From UMGS1370 sp963557065 (GTDB lineage Bacteria; Bacillota; Clostridia; Lachnospirales; Lachnospiraceae): a stretch of 24,164 bases of DNA. Location: positions 1 to 24,164 of the forward strand of contig CAUWCT010000056.1 of assembly GCA_963557065.1 (NCBI GenBank), read 5' to 3'. The notes beneath the pieces were generated by a model. That model saw only the letters and a list, made by a program, of their open reading frames with translations, was not told where the DNA came from and ran no database searches. The position numbers and the translations under genes are program-made. Shown here one piece after another: positions 6,197 through 14,598 of this stretch (its first letter is position 1; each line of letters starts with the position of its first letter).

Positions 6197-7957
6197 ATGT
6201 ATTATCCAGAGGAAATTATTGAAGAAGTACGGATGAAGAATGACATCGTGGATGTGATTTCCGGATATGTAAAACTCCAGAAAAAGGGAAGCAGTTATTT
6301 TGGCCTGTGTCCGTTTCACAATGAGAAATCTCCGTCTTTTTCTGTTTCGCCTGCAAAACAGATGTATTATTGTTTTGGATGCGGGGCAGGAGGAAATGTG
6401 CTGACATTTTTAATGGAATATGAGGGATATTCTTTTCCGGAAGCCATGAGCGCACTGGCGGATCGGGCAGGAGTAACTCTTCCAAAGATTGAATACAGCA
6501 GAGAAGCCAGGGCGCAGGCGGACTTAAAGGCGGCGATTCTGGAGGTTAATAAACTTGCAGCCAACTATTTTTACTATCAGCTAAAGCATGAACAGGGGGC
6601 AGCCGGATACCGGTATCTGACCGAGAGACAGCTTTCCGATGAAACCATTGTTCATTTTGGTCTGGGATATGCCAATAAGACCAGCGATGATCTGTATCGA
6701 TATTTAAAAAGCAAGGGATATGACGATAACCTCTTGGCCCAGACCGGATTGGTTGCCATTGAAGAGAGAGGAGCCCATGACAAATTTTGGAATCGGGTCA
6801 TGTTTCCCATTCTGGATGTAAACAATCGGGTCATTGGTTTTGGAGGCCGGGTTATGGGAGCCGGGGAACCCAAATATTTAAATTCACCGGAGACCAAAGT
6901 CTTTGATAAAAGCCGGAATTTATATGGACTGAATTTTGCCAGGGCATCCAGGGAAAGATATCTACTAATCTGTGAAGGCTATATGGATGTGATTGCTCTC
7001 CATCAGGCCGGATTTACCAATGCAGTAGCGTCCCTGGGCACTGCCTTTACCTCCCAGCATGCTGTGCTGTTAAAACGCTATACAGAACAGGCAGTTTTAA
7101 CCTATGACAGTGACGGTGCAGGAGTGAGGGCAGCTCTTCGGGCGATTCCCATATTGAAGGATGCGGGAATATCGGTAAAAGTGCTGAATATGCAGCCCTA
7201 TAAAGATCCGGATGAATTTATTAAACACCTGGGCCCGGATGCGTTTAGAGAGCGGATTGCCCAGGCCAAAAACAGTTTTTTGTTTGAGATAGATGTATTA
7301 AAACAAAACTATGACATGAATGATCCGGAGCAGAAAACCAGATTTTATCAGGAGACTGCCAAAAAGCTTTTAGAGTTTCCGGAAGCACTGGAGAGAGACA
7401 ACTACATTCAGGCCATATCCAGGGAACATTTCATTCCTTATGAGGATTTGCGCCGCCTGGTCAATCAGATGGGAAATCGGATTGCACCGGGAGCGAACAC
7501 AGTCTCAAAGGAGGGAAGAACCCGGCCCAAAAGGGAAAAAGAAGAAGGGGCCAGACAATCCCAGCGGCTTCTTTTAACCTGGCTGATTGAAAATCCGTCC
7601 TTGTTTGAAAAGATAGACGGAATTATCAGTCCCCAGGATTTTACAGAAGATTTATATCGCCAGACGGCAAAGATGGTATTTGAAGGACATCAGGCAGGCA
7701 ATTTAAATCCGGCGTCCATTTTAAACCATTTTATTAATGATGAAGATACGTACAGACAGGTAGCGGCGCTGTTTAATGCCAATTTAAAGGAGTCGTTAAA
7801 CAACGAGGAACAAAAGAAAGCATTTTCTGAAACCATTAAAAAAATCAAGAAAAACAGTTTGGATGCTGCCAGCCGCAATGCCAAAGACATTGGAGAACTT
7901 CAGCGGATTATCAAAGAGCAGGCGGCAATTCAGAATCTGCATATTTCATTGGACTAA
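6197..7957 (+). CDS. dnaG: DNA primase
   Basis: A 586-residue replicative primase that lays RNA primers at the fork. The N-terminal CHC2 zinc finger uses C38, H41, C59 and C62. The TOPRIM catalytic core contains ICEGYMD with E260 and the metal-binding D304 and D306 in YDSDGAG. The C-terminal 150 residues match the helicase-binding region in length. The start MYYPEEIIEE matches the usual family N-terminus. An ATG four codons upstream (6185) overlaps the ribosome site itself, so the 6197 start is preferred, though spacing from GGAGATGGGAGG is unusual. It begins 15 bp after the dgt stop and is probably cotranscribed with dgt and rpoD. Confidence 0.95.
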   Translation: MYYPEEIIEEVRMKNDIVDVISGYVKLQKKGSSYFGLCPFHNEKSPSFSVSPAKQMYYCFGCGAGGNVLTFLMEYEGYSFPEAMSALADRAGVTLPKIEYSREARAQADLKAAILEVNKLAANYFYYQLKHEQGAAGYRYLTERQLSDETIVHFGLGYANKTSDDLYRYLKSKGYDDNLLAQTGLVAIEERGAHDKFWNRVMFPILDVNNRVIGFGGRVMGAGEPKYLNSPETKVFDKSRNLYGLNFARASRERYLLICEGYMDVIALHQAGFTNAVASLGTAFTSQHAVLLKRYTEQAVLTYDSDGAGVRAALRAIPILKDAGISVKVLNMQPYKDPDEFIKHLGPDAFRERIAQAKNSFLFEIDVLKQNYDMNDPEQKTRFYQETAKKLLEFPEALERDNYIQAISREHFIPYEDLRRLVNQMGNRIAPGANTVSKEGRTRPKREKEEGARQSQRLLLTWLIENPSLFEKIDGIISPQDFTEDLYRQTAKMVFEGHQAGNLNPASILNHFINDEDTYRQVAALFNANLKESLNNEEQKKAFSETIKKIKKNSLDAASRNAKDIGELQRIIKEQAAIQNLHISLD

Positions 7958-7988
7958 CTGGAATACGAACTGCAAAAGGATGGGGAAT

Positions 7989-9101
7989 ATGGACGAACAA
8001 ACAGCAAGTTTTGAAGAGAGGCTTACCGGCCTTTTAGATCTGGCAAAAAAGAAAAAGAATGTGCTGGAAAACAGGGAGATACTGGATTACTTCCGGGGCG
8101 AGATTTTAGGGCCGGATAAGCTGGATAAGATCTATGAATTTCTGGAACGCAGCAAAGTGGACGTGCTGCAGACAGAAGAAGAACTGGACGAAGAATTATT
8201 CTTAGAAGAAGGCATAGAGGAAGATGAAGAGATTGACATGGAACACATTGATCTTTCTGTGCCGGAGGGAGTCAGTCTGGAAGATCCGGTCCGCATGTAT
8301 TTAAAGGAAATCGGGAAAATTCCGCTTCTTACAACAGAGGCGGAGATTGCCCTTGCAAAGCGGATGGAACTGGGAGACAAGGAGGCGGGCAAACGGCTGG
8401 CAGAGGCCAATCTGCGTCTGGTCGTCAGTATTGCAAAACGGTATGTGGGCAGGGGAATGCAGTTTCTGGATCTAATTCAGGAGGGAAATCTGGGACTGAT
8501 CAAAGCAGTGGAAAAGTTTGATTATACCAAAGGATATAAATTCAGCACCTATGCTACCTGGTGGATTCGCCAGGCTATTACCAGAGCCATTGCCGATCAG
8601 GCCAGAACCATAAGGATTCCGGTCCATATGGTAGAGAGTATTAACCGTCTGATCCGGATATCCAGACAGCTTTTACAGGAACTGGGAAGGGAACCTTCGC
8701 CGGAAGAAATTGCCGGGCGCATGGAAATTCCAGTGGAACGGGTTCGGGAGATTATGAAAATTTCTCAGGAACCGGTTTCTCTGGAGACTCCTGTGGGAGA
8801 GGAGGAAGACAGCCATCTTGGAGATTTTATTCAGGATGACAATGTGGCAGTACCCCAGGACGCGGCGGCATTTGCTCTTCTCCATGAACAGCTGATGGAA
8901 GTGCTGGACACGCTGACGGATCGGGAGCAGAAAGTGCTGAAGCTGCGGTTTGGTCTGGCTGACGGGAGACCAAGGACTCTGGAGGAAGTGGGAAAAGAGT
9001 TTCATGTGACCAGAGAGCGGATTCGCCAGATTGAAGCAAAAGCTCTTAGAAAACTCCGCCATCCAAGCCGCAGTAAAAAGCTGAAGGATTATCTGGACTG
9101 A
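7989..9101 (+). CDS. rpoD: Primary (housekeeping) sigma factor, sigma-A
   Basis: A 370-residue sigma-70 family group 1 factor that directs RNA polymerase to promoters of the TTGACA/TATAAT type seen throughout this window. Region 1.1 covers about residues 1-60, followed by a strongly acidic linker (62-85). Region 1.2 has PVRMYLKEIG (100-109). Region 2 (141-211) includes NLRLVVSIAKRYVGRGM, the core-binding DLIQEGNLGL and the melting segment YATWWIRQAI. Region 4 (309-370) carries the -35 recognition helix VTRERIRQIEAKALRKLR. The ATG at 7989 follows AGGATGGGG. An ORF extension upstream overlapping dnaG is not used. It lies 31 bp after dnaG, forming the macromolecular synthesis operon. Confidence 0.96.
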   Translation: MDEQTASFEERLTGLLDLAKKKKNVLENREILDYFRGEILGPDKLDKIYEFLERSKVDVLQTEEELDEELFLEEGIEEDEEIDMEHIDLSVPEGVSLEDPVRMYLKEIGKIPLLTTEAEIALAKRMELGDKEAGKRLAEANLRLVVSIAKRYVGRGMQFLDLIQEGNLGLIKAVEKFDYTKGYKFSTYATWWIRQAITRAIADQARTIRIPVHMVESINRLIRISRQLLQELGREPSPEEIAGRMEIPVERVREIMKISQEPVSLETPVGEEEDSHLGDFIQDDNVAVPQDAAAFALLHEQLMEVLDTLTDREQKVLKLRFGLADGRPRTLEEVGKEFHVTRERIRQIEAKALRKLRHPSRSKKLKDYLD

Positions 9102-9143
9102 AAAGCCGGTTTGCATAGAGATACAGTTAGGAGCATAAGATAC

Positions 9144-9869
9144 ATGAGATTGTCAAAACGATTAGAACTGGTGGCTTCGTTTGTCCCTGAAATGAGCCGG
9201 CTGGCTGATGTGGGAACGGATCATGGGTACATTCCCATTGCGCTGGCAAAAAGAGGAGTGATTCTTCATGCTGTTGCCATGGATTTGCGTCCGGGGCCGC
9301 TTAAACGGGCCAGGGACCATATTGTCCGGGAGGGACTGGAAGAACAGATTGAAACCAGACTTTCAGACGGTCTGAAGAATCTGAAACCAGGCGAGGCTGA
9401 CACAGCGGTGATTGCCGGAATGGGAGGAGAATTGATTATCCGCATTTTGGAGGAGGGACGCCATGTGTGGAAGGATATAGAGCGATTTATCCTTTCTCCT
9501 CAGTCAGATTTGGATAAAGTGAGAAGGTATTTGATAAAGTCCGGATTTGCCATTGAGAAAGAAGCCATGGTGGAAGAGGAAGGAAAGTATTATACTGTGA
9601 TGGAGGCGGTCTGGAAAAAGGATTCCGATTCGTCTTTTTTGGGGGAAGAATGGGAAGAAAGCTGGTATGCGTATGGAAAGCTTTTGATTGAAGGAAAGGA
9701 CCCGGTTCTGGCATGCTATCTGGAAAAGGAAGAAAAGCGGGTAACAGAAGTTTTATCCGGCTTGGAAAACAGACAAATGGTTTCGGAAAGCGCAGAGCGG
9801 GCACTCTGCCAGTTGAAGAAAGAGCAGACAATTATAAGGAAAGCCCAGGAGAAAATGGGGCTTAGATAG
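9144..9869 (+). CDS. trmK: tRNA (adenine22-N1)-methyltransferase TrmK
   Basis: A 241-residue SAM-dependent methyltransferase that makes m1A22 in tRNA. The Rossmann motif ADVGTDHGYIP lies at 21-31, an acidic ribose-binding residue in AMDLRPGPL at 45-53, and the family motif IAGMGGELI around 90-98. SPQSD and the later GKYYTVMEA segment also fit TrmK (B. subtilis YqfN). The C-terminal 80 residues are charged and helical. The ATG at 9144 has AGGAG 10 bases upstream. An upstream ATG at 9111 is not preceded by a site. The gene sits after rpoD, as in many Firmicutes, and 9 bp before the kinase gene. Confidence 0.88.
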   Translation: MRLSKRLELVASFVPEMSRLADVGTDHGYIPIALAKRGVILHAVAMDLRPGPLKRARDHIVREGLEEQIETRLSDGLKNLKPGEADTAVIAGMGGELIIRILEEGRHVWKDIERFILSPQSDLDKVRRYLIKSGFAIEKEAMVEEEGKYYTVMEAVWKKDSDSSFLGEEWEESWYAYGKLLIEGKDPVLACYLEKEEKRVTEVLSGLENRQMVSESAERALCQLKKEQTIIRKAQEKMGLR

Positions 9870-9878
9870 GAGGCAGAT

Positions 9879-11528
9879 ATGGCAAGAGTGTGGATTGACG
9901 GAGAATGGGAAGAATATGCAGACAATGCCTTGTGGAGGGATGTTGCAGATGCTCATCAGGAGCGGTATCCTTATGACATTCTTCTGGTTCGGGTAAATGG
10001 AAAGCTTCAGGAACTTCACAAACAGGTAATGGATAAGAGTAAAGTCACATTTGTGACAGCCAAAGAGGAACCTGGAATCCAGACCTATTTCAGAAGCTGT
10101 GTGCTGCTGATGCTTCGCTCTTTTTATGATGTTGTGGGCAATGAAAAAATTGAGCGGCTGGAAATGGAATTTTCCATTGGAAATGGTTATTTCGTAAAAC
10201 CCATTGGAGATTTTAAGCTGGATGAGGATTTACTTTTAAAAGTAAAAGACAGGATGAGAAACCTGGCAGAGCAGAAGATTCCCATTGTAAAGCGAAGCGT
10301 CAATACAGATGAAGCCATTGAGCTGTTTCATCGCCATAAAATGTATGACAAGGAAAAGCTATTTTGCTACAGACGGGTTTCCAGGGTAAATCTATACAGC
10401 ATTGGCGGATTTGAAGATTACTATTATGGGTACATGGTGCAGCATACAGGGTATTTAAAATACTTTGATCTTGTATTGTATGAGCATGGGTTTGTACTGA
10501 TGATCCCCCAAAAAGCAGATCCTCATAGACTTCCGCCGTTTGTGCCGCAAAAGAAACTCTTTTCTGTTTTAAGAGAATCCTTTGACTGGGGGGAGCGGCT
10601 GGACTTAAACAATGTAGGGGCCTTAAATGAACAGATTGCTGCGGGAAGACTGAATCAGCTGGTTCTCATTCAGGAAGCGCTTCAGGAGAAGAAGATTGCA
10701 GAGATTGCCGGCCGGATTGCCGCCCAGCCGGAAAAAAAGCTGGTGATGATTGCAGGGCCGTCTTCCTCTGGAAAGACTACGTTTTCCCACCGCCTCAGCA
10801 TCCAGTTGGAGGCTTTGGGCTTAAGACCTCATCCAATAGAAGTAGACGATTATTTTGTCAATCGGGAGGACAGTCCCAGAGATGAAAATGGAGACTATGA
10901 TTATGAGGCTCTGGAGTGTCTGGATGTGCGTCAGTTTAACGTGGACATGAACCGGCTTTTAAAAGGCGAAGTGGTAGATATGCCTTCCTATAACTTTAAG
11001 ACCGGACATCGGGAATACAAAGGAGAAAAACTGCACCTGGGAAAGGGTGACATTTTGATAATGGAGGGAATCCACTGTCTTAATGACCGGCTTTCTTATA
11101 CCCTGCCAGGGGAAAATAAATTTAAAATCTATATCAGCGCCCTGACACAGCTGAATGTAGACGAGCACAACCGGATTCCAAGTACAGACGGCCGTCTGAT
11201 CCGCCGTCTGATTCGAGATGCCAGAGTGCGGGGGACATCTGCCCTGGAAACCATTCGCAGGTGGCCTTCTGTACGCAGAGGAGAAGATAAAAACATTTTT
11301 CCGTTCCAGGAAGAGGCAGACGCCATGTTTAATTCTGCCCTGATTTACGAACTGGCAGTGCTGAAACAGTATGCAGAACCGCTTCTGTTTGGCATTCCAA
11401 GAGACTGTGAAGAATATCTGGAAGCCAAGCGTCTGTTAAAGTTTTTAGATTACTTTTTGGGAGTGGGATCGGAAAATATTCCGAAAAACTCTATTTTGAG
11501 GGAATTTATCGGCGGGGGCTGTTTTTAG
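9879..11528 (+). CDS. Uridine kinase-like nucleoside kinase with TGS/threonyl-tRNA synthetase-like N-terminus
   Basis: A 549-residue protein with two parts. The N-terminal half (about 1-215) has a TGS-like start and resembles the second additional domain of threonyl-tRNA synthetase, ending in HTGYLKYFDLVLYEHGF. The C-terminal part is a P-loop kinase of the uridine kinase/phosphoribulokinase class: Walker A GPSSSGKTT at 293-301, then EVDDYFVNREDSPRDENGDY, which resembles the substrate-binding segment of uridine kinases, and MEGIHCLND. It probably phosphorylates a nucleoside with ATP or GTP. The substrate is unknown. AGGAGG at 9868-9873 precedes the ATG. Fusions of this type are widespread in Clostridia, so it is not a new chimera. 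Confidence 0.8.
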   Translation: MARVWIDGEWEEYADNALWRDVADAHQERYPYDILLVRVNGKLQELHKQVMDKSKVTFVTAKEEPGIQTYFRSCVLLMLRSFYDVVGNEKIERLEMEFSIGNGYFVKPIGDFKLDEDLLLKVKDRMRNLAEQKIPIVKRSVNTDEAIELFHRHKMYDKEKLFCYRRVSRVNLYSIGGFEDYYYGYMVQHTGYLKYFDLVLYEHGFVLMIPQKADPHRLPPFVPQKKLFSVLRESFDWGERLDLNNVGALNEQIAAGRLNQLVLIQEALQEKKIAEIAGRIAAQPEKKLVMIAGPSSSGKTTFSHRLSIQLEALGLRPHPIEVDDYFVNREDSPRDENGDYDYEALECLDVRQFNVDMNRLLKGEVVDMPSYNFKTGHREYKGEKLHLGKGDILIMEGIHCLNDRLSYTLPGENKFKIYISALTQLNVDEHNRIPSTDGRLIRRLIRDARVRGTSALETIRRWPSVRRGEDKNIFPFQEEADAMFNSALIYELAVLKQYAEPLLFGIPRDCEEYLEAKRLLKFLDYFLGVGSENIPKNSILREFIGGGCF

Positions 11529-11566
11529 AAAGCTGCCCGGTTACATAAGACAGGAGAGAATACAAG

Positions 11567-12217
11567 ATGAAAACCATACTTTGTTTTGGAGATTCCAATA
11601 CATTTGGCACTAATCCGAAAGGGGGACGTCACGAACGTAAAGTGCGCTGGCCCGGCCGTCTGGCTGCGCTTCTGGGAGAAGAGTATTATGTAATCGAGGA
11701 AGGAATGGGAGGGAGAACCACTGTCTGGGAGGACCCACTGGAGCCGAACCGGTGTGGTATTGACTATCTTCCGGTAGCGCTCCAGAGCCACAAGCCGTTG
11801 GATCTGGTTGCAGTATGTTTAGGTACCAATGACTGCAAGGCTCATTTTAAGGCATCTCCGAGAATGATTGCAAAAGGGGTAGAGCGCCTTGCAAAGACCA
11901 TACAGAATTTTGATTACGGAACAGGAGTGAGTGTGCCGAAAATCCTTTTGATTTCCCCTATTCACATAGGAGAGGATGTAATCCATTCCCCCTATGCCAG
12001 TTTTGATGCAGAATCGCCGGAAAAATCCAGAGCGCTGGCAAAATTTTATGAAGAAGTAGCCAGGCAGTACGATTGCTTATATTTAGACGCTTCTAAAGCA
12101 GCAGTTTGCAGCAGTCTGGATCAGCTTCATATGGATGAGGAGAACCATAAAAAGCTGGCAGAAGCGGTAAAAGAAGTGATAGAAGAGTATTTTTCCGACA
12201 GGGCAGGAGATACATGA
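11567..12217 (+). CDS. SGNH/GDSL-family hydrolase
   Basis: A 216-residue hydrolase with all four SGNH blocks: GDSN at 8-11 with nucleophile S10, a conserved glycine in EGMGGRTT near 48, GTND at 86-89, and the DQLH pair D185/H188. No signal peptide or membrane segment is present, so it acts in the cytoplasm. Members of this subgroup (arylesterase/TesA/RhaE-like) deacylate or deacetylate small esters or glycans. The true substrate cannot be told. A ribosome site CAGGAGAG precedes the ATG. The stop overlaps the next gene by 4 bases (ATGA), which implies translational coupling to the YitT-family protein. Confidence 0.85.
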   Translation: MKTILCFGDSNTFGTNPKGGRHERKVRWPGRLAALLGEEYYVIEEGMGGRTTVWEDPLEPNRCGIDYLPVALQSHKPLDLVAVCLGTNDCKAHFKASPRMIAKGVERLAKTIQNFDYGTGVSVPKILLISPIHIGEDVIHSPYASFDAESPEKSRALAKFYEEVARQYDCLYLDASKAAVCSSLDQLHMDEENHKKLAEAVKEVIEEYFSDRAGDT

Positions 12218-13062
12218 TCATGAAAAAAACTTCCTTTATCAGGGAATATATAATCATTACATTTGCGACCCTGATTGTGGCATCAGCAGTATTTTTCTTT
12301 TTGATCCCCAGCAATGTTTCTGTCGGAAGCGTATCCGGTCTTGCCATGGTGCTGGCAAATGTAATTCCTCTTAATATTTCTGTGATTACCTTTGTACTGA
12401 ACGGCCTGCTGCTGGTGATTGGTTTTTTGTTAATCGGACCGGAATTTGGAATCAAAACAGTATATACTTCGTTGCTGCTGCCTTTGCTTTTGGGAATATT
12501 GGAAATCCTTTTTCCTGATTTTGCGTCTATAAACGGGGACCCTATGCTGGATACGGTCTGTTATATTTTTGTGGTAAGCGTAGGGCTTGCAATTTTATTT
12601 AAGCAGAATGCGTCTTCAGGCGGTCTGGATATTGTGGCAAAGATCTTAAACAAATATTTTCATATGGAACTGGGAAAAGCCATGGCTCTTCCGGGAATGT
12701 GCGTTGCCTTATCATCTGCTCTTTTCTATGATAAGAAAATTGTGGTTTTAAGCATTTTAGGGACATATTTAAACGGACTGGTTCTGGATCATTTTATTTT
12801 TGGCCTGAATATGAAAAAGAGAGTCTGTATTGTGTCGGAAAAGCAGGCACAGATACGGGATTTCATTATCAACACTCTTAGAAGCGGCGCTACGATTTAC
12901 CCTTGTGTCGGTGCCTATGACAATCAGCCAAAGCAGGAAATCATTACCATTGTTGACAAAAATGAGTATGCCCAGCTGATGACTTTTATCCGCAAAACCG
13001 ATCCAAAAGCATTTGTAACCGTATATACGGTAAATGAAATTATTTACCGGCCGAAATATTAA
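12214..13062 (+). CDS. YitT-family integral membrane protein (DUF161/DUF2179)
   Basis: A 282-residue protein with five or six hydrophobic segments in the first 195 residues (about 11-31, 39-75, 82-100, 112-130, 155-190). The soluble C-terminal domain (about 200-276) is of DUF2179 type and ends in AFVTVYTVNEIIYRP. The motif QNASSGGLDIVAKIL is typical of YitT proteins. The molecular function of the family is unestablished. Two ATG codons compete: 12214, which overlaps the previous stop, and 12220, which has better spacing from GCAGGAG. The protein differs by only two residues. It is the last gene of the run that starts at dgt. Confidence 0.85.
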   Translation: MIMKKTSFIREYIIITFATLIVASAVFFFLIPSNVSVGSVSGLAMVLANVIPLNISVITFVLNGLLLVIGFLLIGPEFGIKTVYTSLLLPLLLGILEILFPDFASINGDPMLDTVCYIFVVSVGLAILFKQNASSGGLDIVAKILNKYFHMELGKAMALPGMCVALSSALFYDKKIVVLSILGTYLNGLVLDHFIFGLNMKKRVCIVSEKQAQIRDFIINTLRSGATIYPCVGAYDNQPKQEIITIVDKNEYAQLMTFIRKTDPKAFVTVYTVNEIIYRPKY

Positions 13063-13200
13063 ACGGCTGAACAAAGAAAAGAGGGGTGGGGGGAAAAAAA
13101 GTAATTTTATTATTTTAAGTCAAACCAAATAAAAAATTTGGCGAAAATTAAATCTTTTACGGCCCTAAATTTTAACCGGCTCAAAAAACAAAAGTGGGGT
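13035..13200. repeat. Imperfect direct repeat spanning the YitT gene end and its downstream region
   Basis: The segment 13035-13087 (last codons, stop and following bases) resembles 13143-13200. Both read roughly GAAA-TTA-TTTAC-CGGCC-AAAT-TTAA-CGGCT-AA-AAAG-GGGGT in the same order. A small hairpin CCAAAT/ATTTGG lies between them near 13125-13140. The region is AT-rich, so part of the match may be chance. Confidence 0.4.
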
Positions 13201-13245
13201 GCCTCAAAACAATCTAATTTGATGATTTTGCGACACCCCTTAAAA
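13182..13245 (-). terminator. Terminator for the PepSY gene (possibly bidirectional)
   Basis: GGGGTG (13196-13201) pairs with CACCCC (13234-13239) and CAAAA (13205-13209) with TTTTG (13226-13230), separated by a small internal loop. On the minus strand the hairpin is followed by TTTTGTTTTTTG. It also sits between two convergent genes. Confidence 0.65.
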
Positions 13246-13260
13246 ATATTTGGGCATTGA

Positions 13261-14091
13261 TTAATCGTCATAATCCATATCGTATTCTAAAATAGTCCCT
13301 GTGGATGCGTCAATGGTATATTCGTATTCTAATCCGCCCTGACGGAAATCTACTTCATATTCAGATCTGCCGTCATCATAATCCAACTGACATCTTAAAG
13401 CGCTGACCGCAGATTCTTTTAAACCTGCATGCTGAAGAGCGATGGATTTGGCCTGATTGTCTGTAATACGGCCGTTTGCTGCATCGGACAAAGCAGGCTG
13501 GGTGCTGGGAATGGCATAGGATTCAATATCATAATCATAGCCAAGAACTGCACCGCTTACTGCGTCAATTTCATAATCATATTCTTTATTATCTTTCCAG
13601 AATTCCACTTCATACTGCGCTCTGCCGTCATCATAGTCGAGGAGACTGTTTACAAACTGAACATCAGACTCCTTTAAACCTGCATGCTGGAGAGCAAAGG
13701 TCTTAGCCTGTGCATCTGTAATATAAGAGGCAGTTTTGTCAGCGGGAACGCTCTGTACAGATGTTTTTCCATGAGAAACAGGGATCTCATAGGATTCAAT
13801 GTCGTAGTCATAGCTGAGAATAGTGCCTGTAACAGCATCTATCTCATAGTCATATTCTTTGCTGTCTTTCCAAAATTCAATTTCGTACTCAGCCTTGCCG
13901 TCATCATAATCAAGATGTCCTTTTACAAATCTTACCTCAGTTTCTTTTAAGCCTGCATGCTGAAGAGCAATGGATTCTGCCGTTTCTCTGGTAATGTAAT
14001 TTTCTGTATGATTCGGCATGGCAAATGCGCTTAAAGATAAGATGGAAGACATGCCTACAACAAAAGTTCCAATCATTAAATTCTTTTTCAT
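13261..14091 (-). CDS. Secreted protein with three PepSY domains
   Basis: A 276-residue exported protein. A signal peptide ends at about residue 24 (LSLSAFA). Three tandem PepSY repeats follow at about 31-101, 122-192 and 208-274. Each begins with an IALQHAGLKE-type helix and has LDYDDG, a Y-E-[IV]-[ED]-F strand, and a DA-[VS]-TG-turn. The repeats are linked by short SP-rich spacers and are very acidic. PepSY domains are thought to inhibit proteases or bind peptides at the cell surface, and this repeat type is common in gut Firmicutes. The ligand is unknown. AGGAGG (14098-14103) precedes the ATG. It has its own consensus promoter overlapped by a dyad, and its own terminator, so it is monocistronic. 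Confidence 0.88.
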   Translation of the reverse strand: MKKNLMIGTFVVGMSSILSLSAFAMPNHTENYITRETAESIALQHAGLKETEVRFVKGHLDYDDGKAEYEIEFWKDSKEYDYEIDAVTGTILSYDYDIESYEIPVSHGKTSVQSVPADKTASYITDAQAKTFALQHAGLKESDVQFVNSLLDYDDGRAQYEVEFWKDNKEYDYEIDAVSGAVLGYDYDIESYAIPSTQPALSDAANGRITDNQAKSIALQHAGLKESAVSALRCQLDYDDGRSEYEVDFRQGGLEYEYTIDASTGTILEYDMDYDD

Positions 14092-14148
14092 AAAAAACCT
14101 CCTAAAAAATGCTTATAATAATTTTTAAATGTAATATCTTGTTTATGG

Positions 14149-14181
14149 CAATATTATACGACATATAATATTGGCTGTCAA
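14149..14181 (-). promoter_or_regulatory. Consensus promoter of the PepSY gene overlapped by a 10-5-10 dyad
   Basis: On the minus strand, TTGACA (14176-14181) is separated by 17 bp from TATAAT (14153-14158), a perfect match to the sigma-A consensus. A perfect inverted repeat, CAATATTATA (14149-14158), five bases, TATAATATTG (14164-14173), covers the -10 box and most of the spacer. A protein bound there would block the promoter, so this is a candidate operator. Confidence 0.75.
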
Positions 14182-14208
14182 GCTATATTATAAAAATATT
14201 TTCCTGTC

Positions 14209-14237
14209 TGGACAAGGTGGAGGAAATATGGTATGAT
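14209..14237 (+). promoter_or_regulatory. Sigma-A promoter of rnpB
   Basis: TGGACA (14209-14214) is separated by 17 bp from TATGAT (14232-14237). The predicted start near 14244 coincides with the 5' end of helix P1 of the RNase P RNA. Confidence 0.8.
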
Positions 14238-14244
14238 ACCAGTG

Positions 14245-14594
14245 TTTTGAGTAAGACAGATGGTCGCTGCCATGAAACCGAAAGGTCATGGGAGAGGAAA
14301 GTCCGGGCTTCACAGGGCAGGATGCCAGATAACGTCTGGTGGAGGCGACTCTAAGGACAGTGCAACAGAAATAAACCGCCGCAGCAATGCGGTAAGGGTG
14401 GAAAGGCAGTGTAAGAGACTACCGCCCGGCTGGTAACAGGCGGGGCACATGTAAACCCCATCCGAAGCAAGACCGAACAGAAAGCATAAGGCGGCCCGTC
14501 TGCTTTCGGGTAGGTCGCTGGAGCATATTGGCGACAGTATGCCTAGATAGATGACCATCCAATGACATAACCCGGCTTACCGTTTTACTCAAAA
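14245..14594 (+). ncRNA. rnpB: RNase P RNA (type A)
   Basis: The catalytic RNA that trims the 5' leader from pre-tRNAs. The universally conserved 5' core GAGGAAAGTCCGGGC lies at 14294-14308. The 3' core AGATAGATGACCATCC (14545-14560) and ACATAACCCGGCTTAC (14565-14580) complete the P4 region. The 5' and 3' ends pair as P1 (TTTTGAGTAA at 14245-14254 with TTACTCAAAA at 14585-14594). The order of helices, including AAACCGCC...GGTAAGGGTG, follows type A (E. coli-like) RNAs rather than the B. subtilis type. The GGU that contacts tRNA CCA ends is present in GGGTAGG (14508-14514). The exact ends are estimated to within about 5 bases. Confidence 0.95.
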
Positions 14595-14598
14595 TTAA

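Noticed and set aside
7863..7988. Longer rpoD reading frame starting inside dnaG
   Set aside because: The extra 42 residues overlap dnaG, do not resemble sigma-A, and the inner ATG at 7989 has a good ribosome site.
13418..13975. Three near-identical 20-30 bp DNA segments at regular spacing, CRISPR-like at first sight
   Set aside because: They encode the same helix (ALQHAGLKE) in the three PepSY domains, so they are protein-level repeats. Spacing is about 260 bp, far too long for a CRISPR array.
13261..14091. Plus-strand open frames within the PepSY gene
   Set aside because: They are shadows of the minus-strand gene, which has a signal peptide, ribosome site, promoter and terminator.
14482..14500. 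Apparent loss of the GGU motif in the RNase P RNA, seen in TAAGGCGG
   Set aside because: The true GGU is in the downstream GGGTAGG (14508-14514), which is intact.
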